Source: Vibrio tarriae (GTDB lineage: Bacteria; Pseudomonadota; Gammaproteobacteria; Enterobacterales; Vibrionaceae). From it: a stretch of DNA of 64,000 nucleotides. Under the pieces are notes generated by a model. The model was not told the DNA's origin, made no database searches, and saw only the letters and a list, made by a program, of their open reading frames with translations. A program made the translations under genes and the position numbers. Location of the stretch: NCBI RefSeq assembly GCF_002216685.1, contig NZ_CP022353.1:2108001-2172000 (forward strand), written 5' to 3'. Shown piece by piece: positions 38,537 through 49,292 of the stretch. The first letter of the stretch is position 1. Each line of letters begins with the position of its first letter.

Positions 38537-38763
38537 GAACCTATATTCCTTATTTTTATTGTTACGATGCGGATTATTCTATTCGCACCTACTACATGGT
38601 TACGGACGTTACATTAGCGAGACTTTGCACGAGAATCTGTCTCATAGATAAGACTAGACAACAAATGCCAAATTTTCTAATCAACTTATGGGAGAAGGTC
38701 ATAATTCAGAAAAAATAATGGCTTACATTCCGCTGGTTTGGCATATTTATTTCTTGATGAAAT

Positions 38764-38793
38764 AAAAAAGCCGCTCTATTGAGCGGCTTTTTT
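38764..38793 (-). terminator. Intrinsic terminator of lysS
   Basis: AAAAAAGCCGCTC and GAGCGGCTTTTTT pair around TATT; on the minus strand the stem ends in a T-run. It lies 16 bases beyond the lysS stop codon. Confidence 0.9.
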
Positions 38794-38808
38794 ATCAATC
38801 TACAGTGA

Positions 38809-40341
38809 TTATTGCTGAGGGCGCATCGCTGGGAACAAAATCACATCACGGATAGTGTGTGTATTGGTCAGGAGCATAACCAGACGATCAATACCAATAC
38901 CTTGACCCGCTGTTGGCGGTAAGCCGTGCTCTAAAGCGGTAATGTAGTCGGCATCATAGAACATGGCTTCATCATCACCAGACTCTTTCGCTTCCACTTG
39001 GGCTTTGAAACGCGCATCTTGGTCTTCAGCATCGTTCAGCTCTGAGAAGCCGTTTGCCACTTCACGGCCACCGATGAAGAACTCAAAGCGGTCAGTGAAG
39101 AACGGGTTGTCATCGCTACGACGTGCCAGTGGAGAGATATCTGCTGGGTATCCCGTGATGAAAGTTGGCTGCATCAGTTTCGGCTCAGCCGTTTCACCAA
39201 AGATCTCTTCGAGAAGCTGACCACAGGTCCAGAAAGGCTCCACATCAACGTGAACGGATTTCGCGATAGAAACCATGAGGTCACGGTTTTGAATGTCTTC
39301 TTCGGTCAGAGCTTGGATCTGCGCGTGATTTGGGTTGTAGTGCTTGATCGCATCAAACATGCTCATACGCGCGTATTTACCACCAAATTCAACGGTATGC
39401 TCACCGTAAGGCATGGAGGTTGAACCGAGAACTTCTAACGCCACAGAGCTGAGCAGCTCTTCCGTCAGATCCATCAGATCTTTGTAGTCCGCGTACGCCA
39501 TATAGAATTCCATCATGGTGAATTCTGGGTTGTGACGTGGAGAAAGACCTTCGTTACGGAAGTTACGGTTGATTTCGAATACACGATCAAAACCACCGAC
39601 AACCAGACGCTTCAGGTACAGCTCAGGCGCGATACGCAGGTACATCGGCATGTCGAGCGCGTTGTGGTGCGTGATGAATGGGCGCGCACTCGCACCACCA
39701 GGGATCACGTGCATCATCGGCGTTTCAACTTCCATGAACTTTTTTGAGATCATGAAGTTACGAATTGCTGACATCACTTTAGAACGTACAATGAAAGCAT
39801 TGCGAGAATTTTCGTTGACGATCAGGTCAACGTAACGCTGGCGGTAACGCATTTCTTGGTCAGTCAGACCGTGGAATTTCTCTGGCAGCGGGCGCAGTGC
39901 CTTGGTCAGCAGTTGGAATTGATCCATGTTGACGTACAAATCGCCTTTACCGGATTTATGCAGGGCACCTTGTACACCGATGATGTCACCGATATCCAAA
40001 CCTTGGTATTTGTCTTTCAGCTCTTGTTGTACTTCTTTCGATGCATAAGCCTGAATGCGGCCAGAGGTTTCTTGAATCACCAAGAATGGACCACGTTTTG
40101 CCATCACACGACCAGCGATAGACACCACATGATTGAGCGCTTCCAGTTCTTCCTTACTCTTTTCACCGAACTTCTTCTGCAGATCACCCGCTAGGCTATC
40201 GCGACGGAACGAGTTTGGGTGTCCGTTTGCTTTACAGTTCTTGCGGATGTGATCCAACTTGCTGCGACGCTCTGCAATCAGTTTGTTTTCTTCTTGCGCG
40301 ATTTGCTCTTGATTAATCTCGTTTTGAACAGCATCAGTCAT
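38809..40341 (-). CDS. lysS: Lysyl-tRNA synthetase LysS (class II)
   Basis: Charges tRNA-Lys. The 510-residue protein has the N-terminal OB-fold anticodon domain (about 55-150; [19 protein letters not shown]) and the class II catalytic core with motif 2 [20 protein letters not shown] and motif 3 [13 protein letters not shown]. Two in-frame ATGs lie near the start. I chose 40341, nine bases after AAGG; 40347 would leave too little spacing. It is the second gene after prfB, 30 bases away, an arrangement shared with E. coli (prfB-lysS). Confidence 0.95.
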   Translation of the reverse strand: MTDAVQNEINQEQIAQEENKLIAERRSKLDHIRKNCKANGHPNSFRRDSLAGDLQKKFGEKSKEELEALNHVVSIAGRVMAKRGPFLVIQETSGRIQAYASKEVQQELKDKYQGLDIGDIIGVQGALHKSGKGDLYVNMDQFQLLTKALRPLPEKFHGLTDQEMRYRQRYVDLIVNENSRNAFIVRSKVMSAIRNFMISKKFMEVETPMMHVIPGGASARPFITHHNALDMPMYLRIAPELYLKRLVVGGFDRVFEINRNFRNEGLSPRHNPEFTMMEFYMAYADYKDLMDLTEELLSSVALEVLGSTSMPYGEHTVEFGGKYARMSMFDAIKHYNPNHAQIQALTEEDIQNRDLMVSIAKSVHVDVEPFWTCGQLLEEIFGETAEPKLMQPTFITGYPADISPLARRSDDNPFFTDRFEFFIGGREVANGFSELNDAEDQDARFKAQVEAKESGDDEAMFYDADYITALEHGLPPTAGQGIGIDRLVMLLTNTHTIRDVILFPAMRPQQ

Positions 40342-40371
40342 TTGCATGTACCTTGTTTGTCGGTAAAAAGC

Positions 40372-41470
40372 TTACAGGCCTGATTTCAGGCTAGCTTCGA
40401 TAAATTTGTCTAAGTCACCATCGAGTACCGCTTGCGTGTTGCGGTTTTCAATACCTGTACGTAAATCCTTGATTCGTGAGTCATCCAACACGTAAGAACG
40501 AATTTGGCTACCCCAACCAATGTCGGATTTAGCATCTTCGTTAGCCTGTTTCTCGGCGTTCTGCTTTTGCAGTTCCAATTCAAACAGTTTGGCGCGAAGT
40601 TGCTTCATCGCTTGATCTTTGTTTTTGTGCTGTGAGCGATCGTTTTGACACTGCACGACCGTATTGGTCGGTACGTGGGTGATACGCACCGCCGATTCGG
40701 TGGTGTTAACGTGCTGACCACCGGCACCAGAAGCACGATACACGTCTATACGCAGATCGGCAGGGTTAATTTCGACATCTATGTTTTCATCTACTTCAGG
40801 GTAGATGAATGCCGAAGCAAACGATGTATGACGGCGGCCGCCTGAATCGAATGGTGATTTACGCACTAAACGGTGTACACCGGTTTCGGTACGTAGCCAA
40901 CCATAAGCGTAATCACCAATGATGCGCACCGTCGCAGATTTCAATCCTGCTACGTCGCCTTCAGACACTTCAATCACTTCGGTTTTAAAGCCTTTGGCGT
41001 CTGCCCAGCGCAAGTACATGCGCAACAGCATCGAAGTCCAATCTTGCGCTTCTGTACCGCCAGAACCAGCTTGTAGGTCTAGGTAGCAATCGGAAGAATC
41101 GTGATCACCAGAGAACATGCGGCGGAATTCGAGCTGTTCAAGTTTAACTTCTAATTCATCCAATTCAGGACCAATTTCATCAAACGTTTCTTGATCTTCC
41201 GCTTCGATGGCCAGTTCAAGCAAACCTTCGACATCGTCGACACCACGATCCAGTTGATCGATAGTATTCACAACCGCTTCTAATGCAGAACGCTCTTTAC
41301 CCAGGGCTTGAGCACGCTCAGGCTGAGTCCAGACATCAGGTTGCTCTAATTCAGCATTGACTTCTTCAAGACGCTCTTTCTTGGCGTCATAGTCAAAGAT
41401 ACCCCCTCAGGATATTTGTGCGTTCAGACACATCCTGCAGGCGGTTTTTAATAGGATTGATTTCAAACAT
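40372..41470 (-). CDS. prfB: Peptide chain release factor 2 with programmed +1 frameshift
   Basis: Terminates translation at UGA and UAA. The first 25 codons (ATG 41470, MFEINPIKN...ILRGYL) end at an in-frame TGA (41393-41395). AGGGGG precedes CTTTGAC by three bases, the classical RF2 autoregulatory slip. Ribosomes shift +1, skip one T and continue with GAC to the stop at 40372. The fused protein is 365 residues, equal to E. coli RF2. The SPF recognition motif ([11 protein letters not shown]) and GGQ motif (GAGGQHVN) are intact. Annotated as join of 41396-41470 and 40372-41394. Cotranscribed with lysS. Confidence 0.97.
41390..41411 (-). promoter_or_regulatory. RF2 programmed frameshift element
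   Basis: On the minus strand AGGGGG, then TAT, then CTT-TGA-C. The internal Shine-Dalgarno-like AGGGGG and the slow UGA codon promote +1 slippage at CTT when RF2 is scarce. This is an established autoregulatory mechanism in most bacteria. Confidence 0.95.
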
Positions 41471-41591
41471 GTTGGCTTACGGGTTATGAATAGAAATTAA
41501 CCGCGGAATTCTACTTAAAAATGTGATGAAGATACAGGAAAAAATACTTTATCCGCAGCTGGGAGCGGAATAAATTGTAAAAGATCCGTAT

Positions 41592-41619
41592 AAAAAAGCG
41601 GAAGCCAAGGCTCCCGCTT
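41592..41619 (-). terminator. Intrinsic terminator of brnQ
   Basis: On the minus strand AAGCGGGAGCC and GGCTTCCGCTT form a stem (one G-T pair) followed by TTTTTT, 20 bases beyond the brnQ stop. Confidence 0.75.
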
Positions 41620-41638
41620 AATCCGATATAGAAGAGGC

Positions 41639-42952
41639 TTATGCTAACTCTTCTCCTAGAACTTGTGATGATGCTGAAGAGATGAAGAACATGCAGATCA
41701 GCGTAGCAAAGGTTGGCAATAACCAGCCCATGCCGTATTCAAAGAAGGGCAGGAAATCGAATGCAGAGACATCAAAGCCCGCTACTTTCGCAGCATCCAG
41801 TAAAGCCACCAGCAGTGAAACAGACAGTACTACACGGTATGCAACACGTGGGTTTGGAAGCTTGTGGCGCACGAAAGTCAATGCTACCAGTGCAATTGCC
41901 ACTGGGTAGAGAGCAAACAATACTGGAATAGAAAGTGTGATGAGCTGCGCCAAACCAACGTTCGCCACAACGCCACAAGCCACACCATTAACCACTACCC
42001 ACTGTTTGTAAGATAGAGAGGTGTGCTTGCTGAAGAAATCAGAACACGCTGAAATCAAGCCAACCGCAGTGGTCAAACAAGCCAACATAACGATAACTGA
42101 AAGAACCAACTGACCATAGCTACCAAAAAGAGCTTGTACGTACTGGCTTAAAATCGCGCCACCATTGTTAGCACCGGCCGCCACACTTGAACTGGTTGCA
42201 CCAAGATAGAATAGCGAGCCGTAAACCAGCGCCAAACCAACTGCCGCAATCACAGCAGAAGTGATCAGATAACGGGTAGTCGCCGCACGATCGGTAATCC
42301 CTTTGCTACGCAGTGCATCCACAATCAAGATACCAAACATCAGTGACGCAAAAGTATCCATAGTGTTATAGCCTTCCAAGAAACCTTTAGTCAGAGGTTG
42401 GCTTAGGTATTCACCTTGCGCAGCAATCATCTCACCTTGTGGGTTCATAAATACGCCCAGCGCAAGGATAATCAGACCAATAAAGAGCGCTGGTGTCAGC
42501 AACTTACCAATCAAATCAACCAGTTTGCCTTGCGACCATGAGAAGAACATCGCAACAGCAAAAAACAGAACAGAGAAAAGCGTGAGATAAGATTGAGCAC
42601 TCTCTACAAAAAATGGTTTTACTGCCATTTCGTAAGCCACCAGACCGGTACGAGGAGCCGCAAACGCAGGACCAATGACGATCAGGATCAGTGCAGCCAT
42701 CAGCACAGAAGCTTTTACAGGCAGATCTTTGGTGAGGTGTTCCCAACTACCACCAGCAACAGCAATCGCGATGATAGTGATAAGAGGTAGACCCACAGCG
42801 GTCAGCAAAAAGCCGAACATGGCAGGAGTAATGTTCTCACCCGCCAATTGGCCAGCGAGAGGTGGAAAAATGATATTGCCTGCGCCTAAAAAGAAGGCGA
42901 ACAGCATAAAGCCCAAAGCTAAAATATCTGCTAGTTTTAACGTCTGCTTCAC
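41639..42952 (-). CDS. brnQ: Branched-chain amino acid transporter BrnQ (LIVCS family)
   Basis: Na+- or proton-coupled symporter for leucine, isoleucine and valine. The 437-residue inner-membrane protein has about 12 hydrophobic segments and the family N-terminus ILALGFMLFAFFLGAGNIIFPP followed by GFLLTAVGLPLITIIAIA. Other family blocks include GYNTMDTFASLMFG near residue 198. It starts with GTG at 42952, with AAGGG seven bases upstream. Vibrio genomes usually carry several BrnQ paralogues, so it may not be the only system. It is divergent from trmN. Confidence 0.9.
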   Translation of the reverse strand: MKQTLKLADILALGFMLFAFFLGAGNIIFPPLAGQLAGENITPAMFGFLLTAVGLPLITIIAIAVAGGSWEHLTKDLPVKASVLMAALILIVIGPAFAAPRTGLVAYEMAVKPFFVESAQSYLTLFSVLFFAVAMFFSWSQGKLVDLIGKLLTPALFIGLIILALGVFMNPQGEMIAAQGEYLSQPLTKGFLEGYNTMDTFASLMFGILIVDALRSKGITDRAATTRYLITSAVIAAVGLALVYGSLFYLGATSSSVAAGANNGGAILSQYVQALFGSYGQLVLSVIVMLACLTTAVGLISACSDFFSKHTSLSYKQWVVVNGVACGVVANVGLAQLITLSIPVLFALYPVAIALVALTFVRHKLPNPRVAYRVVLSVSLLVALLDAAKVAGFDVSAFDFLPFFEYGMGWLLPTFATLICMFFISSASSQVLGEELA

Positions 42953-43259
42953 AGATAACCCTTATTTATAAATGTAATGAATGTTGTGTATGCATCTCAC
43001 TGCTTAAATCGATATCAAGCTAAGCGGTGGAAGCCGAATAATGACGAATACGCTTGTATTTCGCAACTGCAAAGCAAAAAACGCCACAATAATTTATATT
43101 AACAACAATAACGCAGTGTCATATGCTAGATGAATGTAAAAAACTAGAATTACAGACTGCATAAGCAGCACATTTTTTCACCAATCAACAGAATAAAATA
43201 TTAGCAATCATCTGCAGGCTAGAGCTTTTCGCTTAACTCTCATTTGGCACAGAATTACG
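42953..43259. other. Divergent intergenic region brnQ / trmN
   Basis: A+T-rich 307-bp gap with no plausible gene. It must contain the promoters of brnQ and trmN, but I see no element strong enough to assign. Only a short CTGC-ATAA-GCAG inverted repeat near 43159 stands out. Confidence 0.35.
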
Positions 43260-43982
43260 ATGAAAACCAATAAATTAATCAATAAAAGCTTTCACTTTAA
43301 ACAATTCTCTATAGAAGAAGGCACATGCGGCATGCCAATCAGTACCGATGGTGTTTTACTCGGTAGCTGGGCATTTACCCTCTCTCCAACGACGATTTTA
43401 GATATTGGCTGTGGCACAGGGCTTTTGAGTTTAATGTGCGCGCAGCGCTTCCCTCATGCCCACATCACCGCTTTGGATATTGAGCAAAGTGCGTATCAAG
43501 CGGCAGAGCATAATCGGCAGCAGAGCCCTTGGGCTGAACGCATCGAATGCCAACATTCCGATATTCTGCACTGGCAGCCCTGCAGACGCTTTGCCGCGAT
43601 CATTTGTAATCCACCTTATTTCAATAGCGGAGAAACCGCTCAACACCAAGTCAGAGCGACGGCACGCCACACCATCAGCTTGCAGCACCAAGCCTTGATT
43701 GAGCGCTTACCTAAGCTCCTTGAACCCGATGGCGTAGCGAGTTTTATTCTGCCTAAAGCGGAAGGTGAAGATTTCATCGCCCTAGCCAAACAAGCTGGGC
43801 TCTTTGTGGGGCGCTATTGTCAGGTTCAACCAACCACGGACAAACCTGTGCATCGTCTATTATTTGAGCTGCACCTATCCCCTTGTTTACCAGTAGAGAC
43901 AAGACTGGTGATCCGTGAGCAGCAGGGTTACAGTGAGGCGTTTTGTCAGTTAACTCGCGATTTTTATCTGAAGATGTCGTAA
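43260..43982 (+). CDS. trmN: tRNA1(Val) adenine-37 N6-methyltransferase TrmN (YfiC)
   Basis: SAM-dependent enzyme that methylates A37 of tRNA1-Val. The 240-residue protein has the SAM motif ILDIGCGTGLLSLM near residue 42, the N6-adenine methyltransferase motif IICNPPYFNSGE near 117, and the N-terminal family block FSIEEGTCGMPISTDGVLLG. It is adjacent to srmB as in E. coli (yfiC-srmB), but in E. coli the two are divergent while here both are on the plus strand. The ATG at 43260 has no strong ribosome site. Confidence 0.9.
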   Translation: MKTNKLINKSFHFKQFSIEEGTCGMPISTDGVLLGSWAFTLSPTTILDIGCGTGLLSLMCAQRFPHAHITALDIEQSAYQAAEHNRQQSPWAERIECQHSDILHWQPCRRFAAIICNPPYFNSGETAQHQVRATARHTISLQHQALIERLPKLLEPDGVASFILPKAEGEDFIALAKQAGLFVGRYCQVQPTTDKPVHRLLFELHLSPCLPVETRLVIREQQGYSEAFCQLTRDFYLKMS

Positions 43983-44012
43983 TTAAAGATGTGATCTAAA
44001 GCGTGATCCATC

Positions 44013-44018
44013 TATAAT
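44013..44018 (+). promoter_or_regulatory. Likely -10 element of srmB promoter
   Basis: A perfect TATAAT lies 51 bases before the srmB start codon in the 87-bp trmN-srmB gap. The -35 region (TGTGAT, 17 bp upstream) is weak. Confidence 0.5.
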
Positions 44019-44069
44019 GTGCGCCCTGTTTTAAGACAGAGCCTTTCAACGCTTGTGGAGTAATTATTT

Positions 44070-45335
44070 GTGATTAAAACCTTTGCCGACCTCGAACTCG
44101 ATCCAATTTTGCTTGAAGCGATCGAAGAAATGGGCTTTAGCCGCCCAACCCAAGTTCAGGCTGAAGCAATCCCGCAAGCACTGGATGGTCGCGATGTCTT
44201 AGCCTCAGCCCCAACAGGCACGGGTAAAACGGCAGCTTTCGTGATCCCAGCGCTGCAATATTTGCTCGATTTCCCACGCCGTAAAGCGGGGCCTGCGCGG
44301 ATTTTGATCCTCACTCCGACTCGTGAACTGGCGATGCAAGTGGCTGAACAAGCACAGGCACTGGCCAAAAATACTCGTCTGAACATTTTTACCATTACTG
44401 GTGGTGTTCAGTACCAAGAGCACGCCGATATTCTGGCCACCACCCAAGATATCGTGGTCGCCACACCAGGACGTCTGCTGGAATACATTGACGCCGAGCG
44501 CTTTGATTGTCGTGCGATTGAGTGGCTGATCCTCGATGAAGCGGACCGCATGTTGGACATGGGTTTTGGCCCAACCGTTGACCGCCTTTCGACCGAGTGT
44601 CGTTGGCGTAAACAGACACTGCTCTTCTCTGCGACTTTAGAAGGCCGCGGTGTGGAAGGCTTTACTGCCGATCTGTTAAAAGATCCCGCCCATGTTGATG
44701 CCGAGCCCCCCCGTCGTGAACGTAAGAAAATTTCGCAGTGGTACCACCGCGCTGATGACATGCCGCATAAAGTGGAGCTGCTGAAAAAGATCCTGACCGA
44801 GCAAGCCGAACGTTCAATCGTGTTCTTAAAAACTCGTGAGCGTCTCGCAGACCTGCGTGCTGAACTGGAAAAAGCCCAGATCCCGTGTGCTTGGATTCAA
44901 GGTGAAATGCCGCAAGATCGCCGTAACAATGCGATCACCCGTTTTCGTGAAGGTGATGTGAATATCCTGCTCGCCACCGACGTGGCTGCACGAGGTATCG
45001 ATGTGCCAGACATCAGCCATGTGATCAACTTTGACTTGCCACGCAGTGCTGACGTTTACCTACACCGTATCGGCCGTACTGGACGAGCAGGAAAAAAAGG
45101 CATCGCCATTTCACTGGTTGAAGCGCACGACCAACCGATGATGGCGCGTGTTGAGCGTTACATCAAAGAAGAAGTCAAAGAGCGTTTTATTGATGGCCTA
45201 CGCCCTAAACACAAAAAGCCTGTGTTTAAGAAAAAGAAAAAAGACAGCAAGAAAACGACAGAGAAAGGCGCGGTGAAAAAGAAAGCCACCAACAAGCCAA
45301 AAGCGACTAAGAAGAAAGCTGCAACCAAAGCCTAA
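44070..45335 (+). CDS. srmB: DEAD-box RNA helicase SrmB
   Basis: ATP-dependent helicase helping early assembly of the 50S subunit. The 421-residue protein has all DEAD-box motifs: Q motif FSRPTQVQAEAIPQ, Walker A APTGTGKTAA, PTRELAMQ, DEAD in LDEADRMLDMGFG, SAT (LFSATLEG), and HRIGRTGRAGKKG. The C-terminal 45 residues are an almost pure Lys/Ala/Thr tail (KKKKKDSKKT, KKKATNKPKA), likely RNA-binding. It starts with GTG at 44070 with GGAG upstream. DLELDPILLEAIEEMGF supports SrmB over RhlE or DbpA. A terminator closes the gene. Confidence 0.92.
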   Translation: MIKTFADLELDPILLEAIEEMGFSRPTQVQAEAIPQALDGRDVLASAPTGTGKTAAFVIPALQYLLDFPRRKAGPARILILTPTRELAMQVAEQAQALAKNTRLNIFTITGGVQYQEHADILATTQDIVVATPGRLLEYIDAERFDCRAIEWLILDEADRMLDMGFGPTVDRLSTECRWRKQTLLFSATLEGRGVEGFTADLLKDPAHVDAEPPRRERKKISQWYHRADDMPHKVELLKKILTEQAERSIVFLKTRERLADLRAELEKAQIPCAWIQGEMPQDRRNNAITRFREGDVNILLATDVAARGIDVPDISHVINFDLPRSADVYLHRIGRTGRAGKKGIAISLVEAHDQPMMARVERYIKEEVKERFIDGLRPKHKKPVFKKKKKDSKKTTEKGAVKKKATNKPKATKKKAATKA

Positions 45336-45354
45336 AATAGGCAATCCTGTTACG

Positions 45355-45385
45355 AAAAAGCCGATGATTGCTCATCGGCTTTTTT
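45355..45385. terminator. Terminator between convergent srmB and prfC
   Basis: AAAAAGCCGATGA and TCATCGGCTTTTT form a long perfect stem around TTGC, with A- and T-runs on both sides, suitable for both transcripts. Confidence 0.88.
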
Positions 45386-45436
45386 ATAGGTCTCGATAAA
45401 GCGCGCGCCAAATCGAGCGCGCGTTGATCTTAATCC

Positions 45437-47026
45437 TTAGTGCTCACGAGTCGCGCGGAATATCACCTCAGGTGAACGCTCCTGCGCCAAGTTCAAATTC
45501 ACCATGGTGGGTGCGATATACGCAAGATTATCGCCCCCGTCCAGCGCAAGATTACTCTGGTTTTTGCGCTTAAACTCTTCAAACTTCTTCACATCGTCAC
45601 ACTCAACCCAACGCGCAGTCGCAACGTTAACGCCTTCATAGATGGCTTCAACGTTGTATTCAGATTTCAGACGCGATACCACCACATCAAACTGCAGTAC
45701 CCCCACCGCACCAACGATGAGGTCGTTGTTTTGGAGTGGACGGAAAACCTGTACTGCACCCTCTTCCGAAAGCTGCACTAAGCCTTTTAGCAGTTGCTTT
45801 TGCTTGAGTGGGTCACGCAGACGAATACGGCGGAACAGTTCAGGTGCGAAGTTCGGAATACCGGTAAATTTCAGCGTTTCGCCTTGGGTAAAGGTATCGC
45901 CAATCTGGATCGTGCCATGGTTATGTAGGCCGATAATATCACCCGCAAAGGCTTCTTCTGCACGCGCACGGTCGCCCGCCATGAAGGTTACCGCATCCGA
46001 AATGTTGATTTGCTTACCAAGACGCACGTGATTCATCTTCATGCCTTGCTTGTAAGTACCAGAAACAATACGTACGAAAGCAATCCGGTCACGGTGCTTT
46101 GGATCCATGTTGGCTTGAATTTTAAACACGAAGCCAGTGAACTTCTCTTCGCTCGCGTCCACTACCCGCTCTGCCGCTTGGCGAGGCATAGGTGATGGAG
46201 CCCATTGGGTCAGGCCATCAAGCATATGGTCAACCCCAAAGTTACCCAGTGCCGTACCAAAGAAAACCGGTGTCAGTTCGCCTTGCAGGAAGAGTTCACG
46301 ATCAAATTCATGTGACGCGCCGAGTACCAATTCTAACTCTTCACGCAGCTGCGCCGCTAAATCAGCACCGACCGCTTGATCCAGTTCAGGGTTATCCAAG
46401 CCTTTGATAATGCGCTCGTCTTGAATAGTGTGGCCTTGACCCGTTGAGTACAGAATCGTTTCATCACGATGGATGTGGTACACGCCTTTAAACTCTTTAC
46501 CACAACCGATAGGCCATGTGATCGGCGAACAAGCAATTTTCAGCTCATTCTCCACTTCATCCAGCAATTCCATAGGATCACGGATTTCGCGATCCAGCTT
46601 GTTCATGAAGGTAACGATCGGCGTATCACGCAGACGGGTGACTTCCATCAATTTACGGGTACGATCCTCAACCCCTTTCGCGGCATCAATCACCATCAAG
46701 CAAGAGTCAACCGCGGTCAGAGTGCGGTAAGTATCTTCCGAGAAATCTTCGTGTCCCGGAGTATCCAAAAGGTTAACCAGACAATCGCCGTACGGGAACT
46801 GCATGACAGAGGTGGTCACCGAAATACCACGCTCTTTTTCCATTTCCATCCAGTCGGATTTCGCGTGCTGGTTTGAGCCACGGCCTTTTACCGTACCGGC
46901 CACTTGGATCGCACGTCCGAACAGCAGGACTTTTTCAGTAATCGTGGTTTTACCCGCGTCAGGGTGCGAGATGATCGCGAAAGTGCGGCGTTTTGATACT
47001 TCGCCGAAATAGGGTGTAGTTGACAT
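45437..47026 (-). CDS. prfC: Peptide chain release factor 3 PrfC
   Basis: GTPase that recycles RF1/RF2 from the ribosome after peptide release. The 529-residue length is identical to E. coli RF3. G motifs are [10 protein letters not shown] (G1), GISVTTSVM (G2), [16 protein letters not shown] (G3) and [12 protein letters not shown] (G4). The open frame reaches a TTG at 47032, but I chose the ATG at 47026 ([18 protein letters not shown]), matching the family start. With prfB, the window encodes two release-factor genes 4 kb apart. Confidence 0.96.
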   Translation of the reverse strand: MSTTPYFGEVSKRRTFAIISHPDAGKTTITEKVLLFGRAIQVAGTVKGRGSNQHAKSDWMEMEKERGISVTTSVMQFPYGDCLVNLLDTPGHEDFSEDTYRTLTAVDSCLMVIDAAKGVEDRTRKLMEVTRLRDTPIVTFMNKLDREIRDPMELLDEVENELKIACSPITWPIGCGKEFKGVYHIHRDETILYSTGQGHTIQDERIIKGLDNPELDQAVGADLAAQLREELELVLGASHEFDRELFLQGELTPVFFGTALGNFGVDHMLDGLTQWAPSPMPRQAAERVVDASEEKFTGFVFKIQANMDPKHRDRIAFVRIVSGTYKQGMKMNHVRLGKQINISDAVTFMAGDRARAEEAFAGDIIGLHNHGTIQIGDTFTQGETLKFTGIPNFAPELFRRIRLRDPLKQKQLLKGLVQLSEEGAVQVFRPLQNNDLIVGAVGVLQFDVVVSRLKSEYNVEAIYEGVNVATARWVECDDVKKFEEFKRKNQSNLALDGGDNLAYIAPTMVNLNLAQERSPEVIFRATREH

Positions 47027-47234
47027 CAACAAGTTCTCTTTGTGCTCAATCAGCCCAACATAAGCTAGCGAGCGTTTCGGTTCAAATTTGCGCGGTATTC
47101 TCCCCTATCTTGGCGCAGGGAGCAACTTCACTGTCTTTAATGATGGCATTCATATTTTCTTGTGGCAGTTTTAATTAATTTATCAATAGAATTGAACTAT
47201 AACTGTAGAGAGTAGAAAAAATGAAGTCGGGCCT

Positions 47235-49292
47235 ATGACCAAATTTCGCAAGATTCATTCTTTGGCCTTTAAGCAAGCCAAAAGCGTGTTTTTAGTCTCT
47301 GTACTGTTGGGGCTCTGTTTTAGTTTTTACCACACCTTGTCCGATCTGCACCAAGAGCAGAGCAAGGTGCAGGAGCACTATAATTTTAAATTGGTGCAGA
47401 GTTATGAAAATGCCAGTCAGGCCGCTTATCATCTCAATAATCTACTCGCTGAGCAGGTCGCCACCACTTTGATGCTCGACCCCGGCATCTTCAAAGTAGA
47501 GATTGTAGATGACTTTGGCGATGTGATGACCCGTAAAGAAAAAGCGGTCAGTGAGCAGAGTCAGTTAGTAAGTGCATTGGCGAGTTACTTGACCCCAGAG
47601 GTTTCCGTTTTTAATGCCGAACTGCATCAGCCTAACTCTAATGTGGTGGTCGGCAAACTGAGTTTTTATATCGACGGCTCATCGATAGCCAAAGTATTTA
47701 TTGCCAAAACCACTCGCATTCTGCTCTTCGACCTATTGCGTAATACGCTATTGACCACGATTTTACTGCTGTTTTTCTACCAGAAACTCTCTCGCCCGAT
47801 CACTATGTTGATTGCGTGGGTCAATTCACTCAATGATACAAAGCGCTCGCCGCTGCCTCTTCGCCTTACTCAAGATGACGAGCTCAGCGAACTCGCGTCG
47901 ACGTTTCAATCTATGTGGAAAGGCAAAGAGTTGGCGGAATCCAAACTCAATCAATTGGCTTATTACGACAGCCTAACTGGGCTCGCCAATCGCAGCCTGT
48001 TGCTGCAAAAATTGAGTGATGCGATTGCAACTGCGCAAAACTCGCATAGCACAGGCGTGTTGTTCTATCTCGACTTGGATCGCTTTAAAACCATTAATGA
48101 CTCACTCGGCCATACCATCGGTGACCAGTTGATCAAAGCCGTGGCGCTGCGCATGGAGGCATGGACTAAAAACGACTACCTTTCAGCACGCGTAGGGGGC
48201 GACGAATTCGCAGTGCTGATCCCTTATCTCTCGCCCGCAAGAGCCGAGGAGGTCGCCAAACAATTACTCACACTGATTTCCAATCCTTATACCGTAGATG
48301 ATCACCAGTTTTACTGCACCGTGAGTATTGGGATTTCGGTTTTCCCTTCGGTGGGGAGCAGCAATATCGATGTGTTACGCCAAGCGGATACCGCACTGTA
48401 TCGAGCCAAAGCCAGTGGGCGTAACAAGTTCATGTTCTATGAGCCGGAAATGCAGGCTCAAGTGGAATCTTTCCTTGAAATCGAGAAAGGCTTGCATGAA
48501 GCGCTCAACCAACACCAACTTGAGCTTTACTACCAACCTCAAGTCGACGAGCAGCACAACATTATTGGTGTCGAAGCGCTGATCCGCTGGAACCATCCGA
48601 AACGCGGGCTGCTGCCTCCTGGTGTTTTCATGCCGATAGCAGAAGAGACTGGGCAGATTCTACCGATCGGTAATTGGATCATTGAGCAAGCTTGTTATCA
48701 GTATGCCCAATGGAAGAAACAAGGCATTTTACCGCCCCATTTTCGCCGTTTGGCGATCAATATCAGCCCATTACAGTTTGCTCAAGAATCCTTTATTGAG
48801 CAGGTGAACCACGCTTTACGCCAAGCAGGGATCACTGGTGAACCGATAGAATTAGAGATAACCGAGAGCTTATTGCTGGAAAACGTTGAGAGCGCCATAG
48901 AAAAAATGGCCAAGCTGAAGGAGAGCCAAATTAGTATTTCGATTGATGATTTTGGAACCGGCTACTCTTCGCTGCGTTACCTCAAGCATCTCGCGGTCGA
49001 TGTGCTGAAAATTGACCGCTCTTTTGTCAATCAACTGCACCTAGATGATAACGATCAAGCGATCGTCGACACCATCTTGGCGATTGCCAGAAAACTGAAC
49101 TTAGAAGTGATTGCCGAAGGAGTGGAAGACACCTCAGAGCTGGCCGCACTCAAAAAACTGGGGTGTAACCAATTCCAAGGCTACCTGTTTGATAAACCGC
49201 TGCGAGCTGAAGAGATTGCGCAGCGCTTTGTCAGCAGCAGTTATCGCAAAGTTCAAACCTTACCCGTTGCAACAAACAGTTTACAAAAATAG
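47235..49292 (+). CDS. Membrane GGDEF-EAL protein (c-di-GMP turnover)
   Basis: Dual-domain signalling protein of 685 residues. A transmembrane segment near 18-32, a periplasmic region (about 33-165), a second membrane segment and a HAMP-like linker (LSRPITMLIAWVNSLND) come first. Then the GGDEF domain (about 245-410) has an intact RVGGDEFAVL. The EAL domain (about 425-675) has EALIRWNHP, LEITESLLL, DDFGTGYSSLRYL and IAEGVED, all consistent with an active phosphodiesterase. Net activity cannot be decided. The periplasmic domain suggests sensing of an external cue. The stop codon lies 12 bases inside the convergent rimI gene. Confidence 0.9.
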   Translation: MTKFRKIHSLAFKQAKSVFLVSVLLGLCFSFYHTLSDLHQEQSKVQEHYNFKLVQSYENASQAAYHLNNLLAEQVATTLMLDPGIFKVEIVDDFGDVMTRKEKAVSEQSQLVSALASYLTPEVSVFNAELHQPNSNVVVGKLSFYIDGSSIAKVFIAKTTRILLFDLLRNTLLTTILLLFFYQKLSRPITMLIAWVNSLNDTKRSPLPLRLTQDDELSELASTFQSMWKGKELAESKLNQLAYYDSLTGLANRSLLLQKLSDAIATAQNSHSTGVLFYLDLDRFKTINDSLGHTIGDQLIKAVALRMEAWTKNDYLSARVGGDEFAVLIPYLSPARAEEVAKQLLTLISNPYTVDDHQFYCTVSIGISVFPSVGSSNIDVLRQADTALYRAKASGRNKFMFYEPEMQAQVESFLEIEKGLHEALNQHQLELYYQPQVDEQHNIIGVEALIRWNHPKRGLLPPGVFMPIAEETGQILPIGNWIIEQACYQYAQWKKQGILPPHFRRLAINISPLQFAQESFIEQVNHALRQAGITGEPIELEITESLLLENVESAIEKMAKLKESQISISIDDFGTGYSSLRYLKHLAVDVLKIDRSFVNQLHLDDNDQAIVDTILAIARKLNLEVIAEGVEDTSELAALKKLGCNQFQGYLFDKPLRAEEIAQRFVSSSYRKVQTLPVATNSLQK

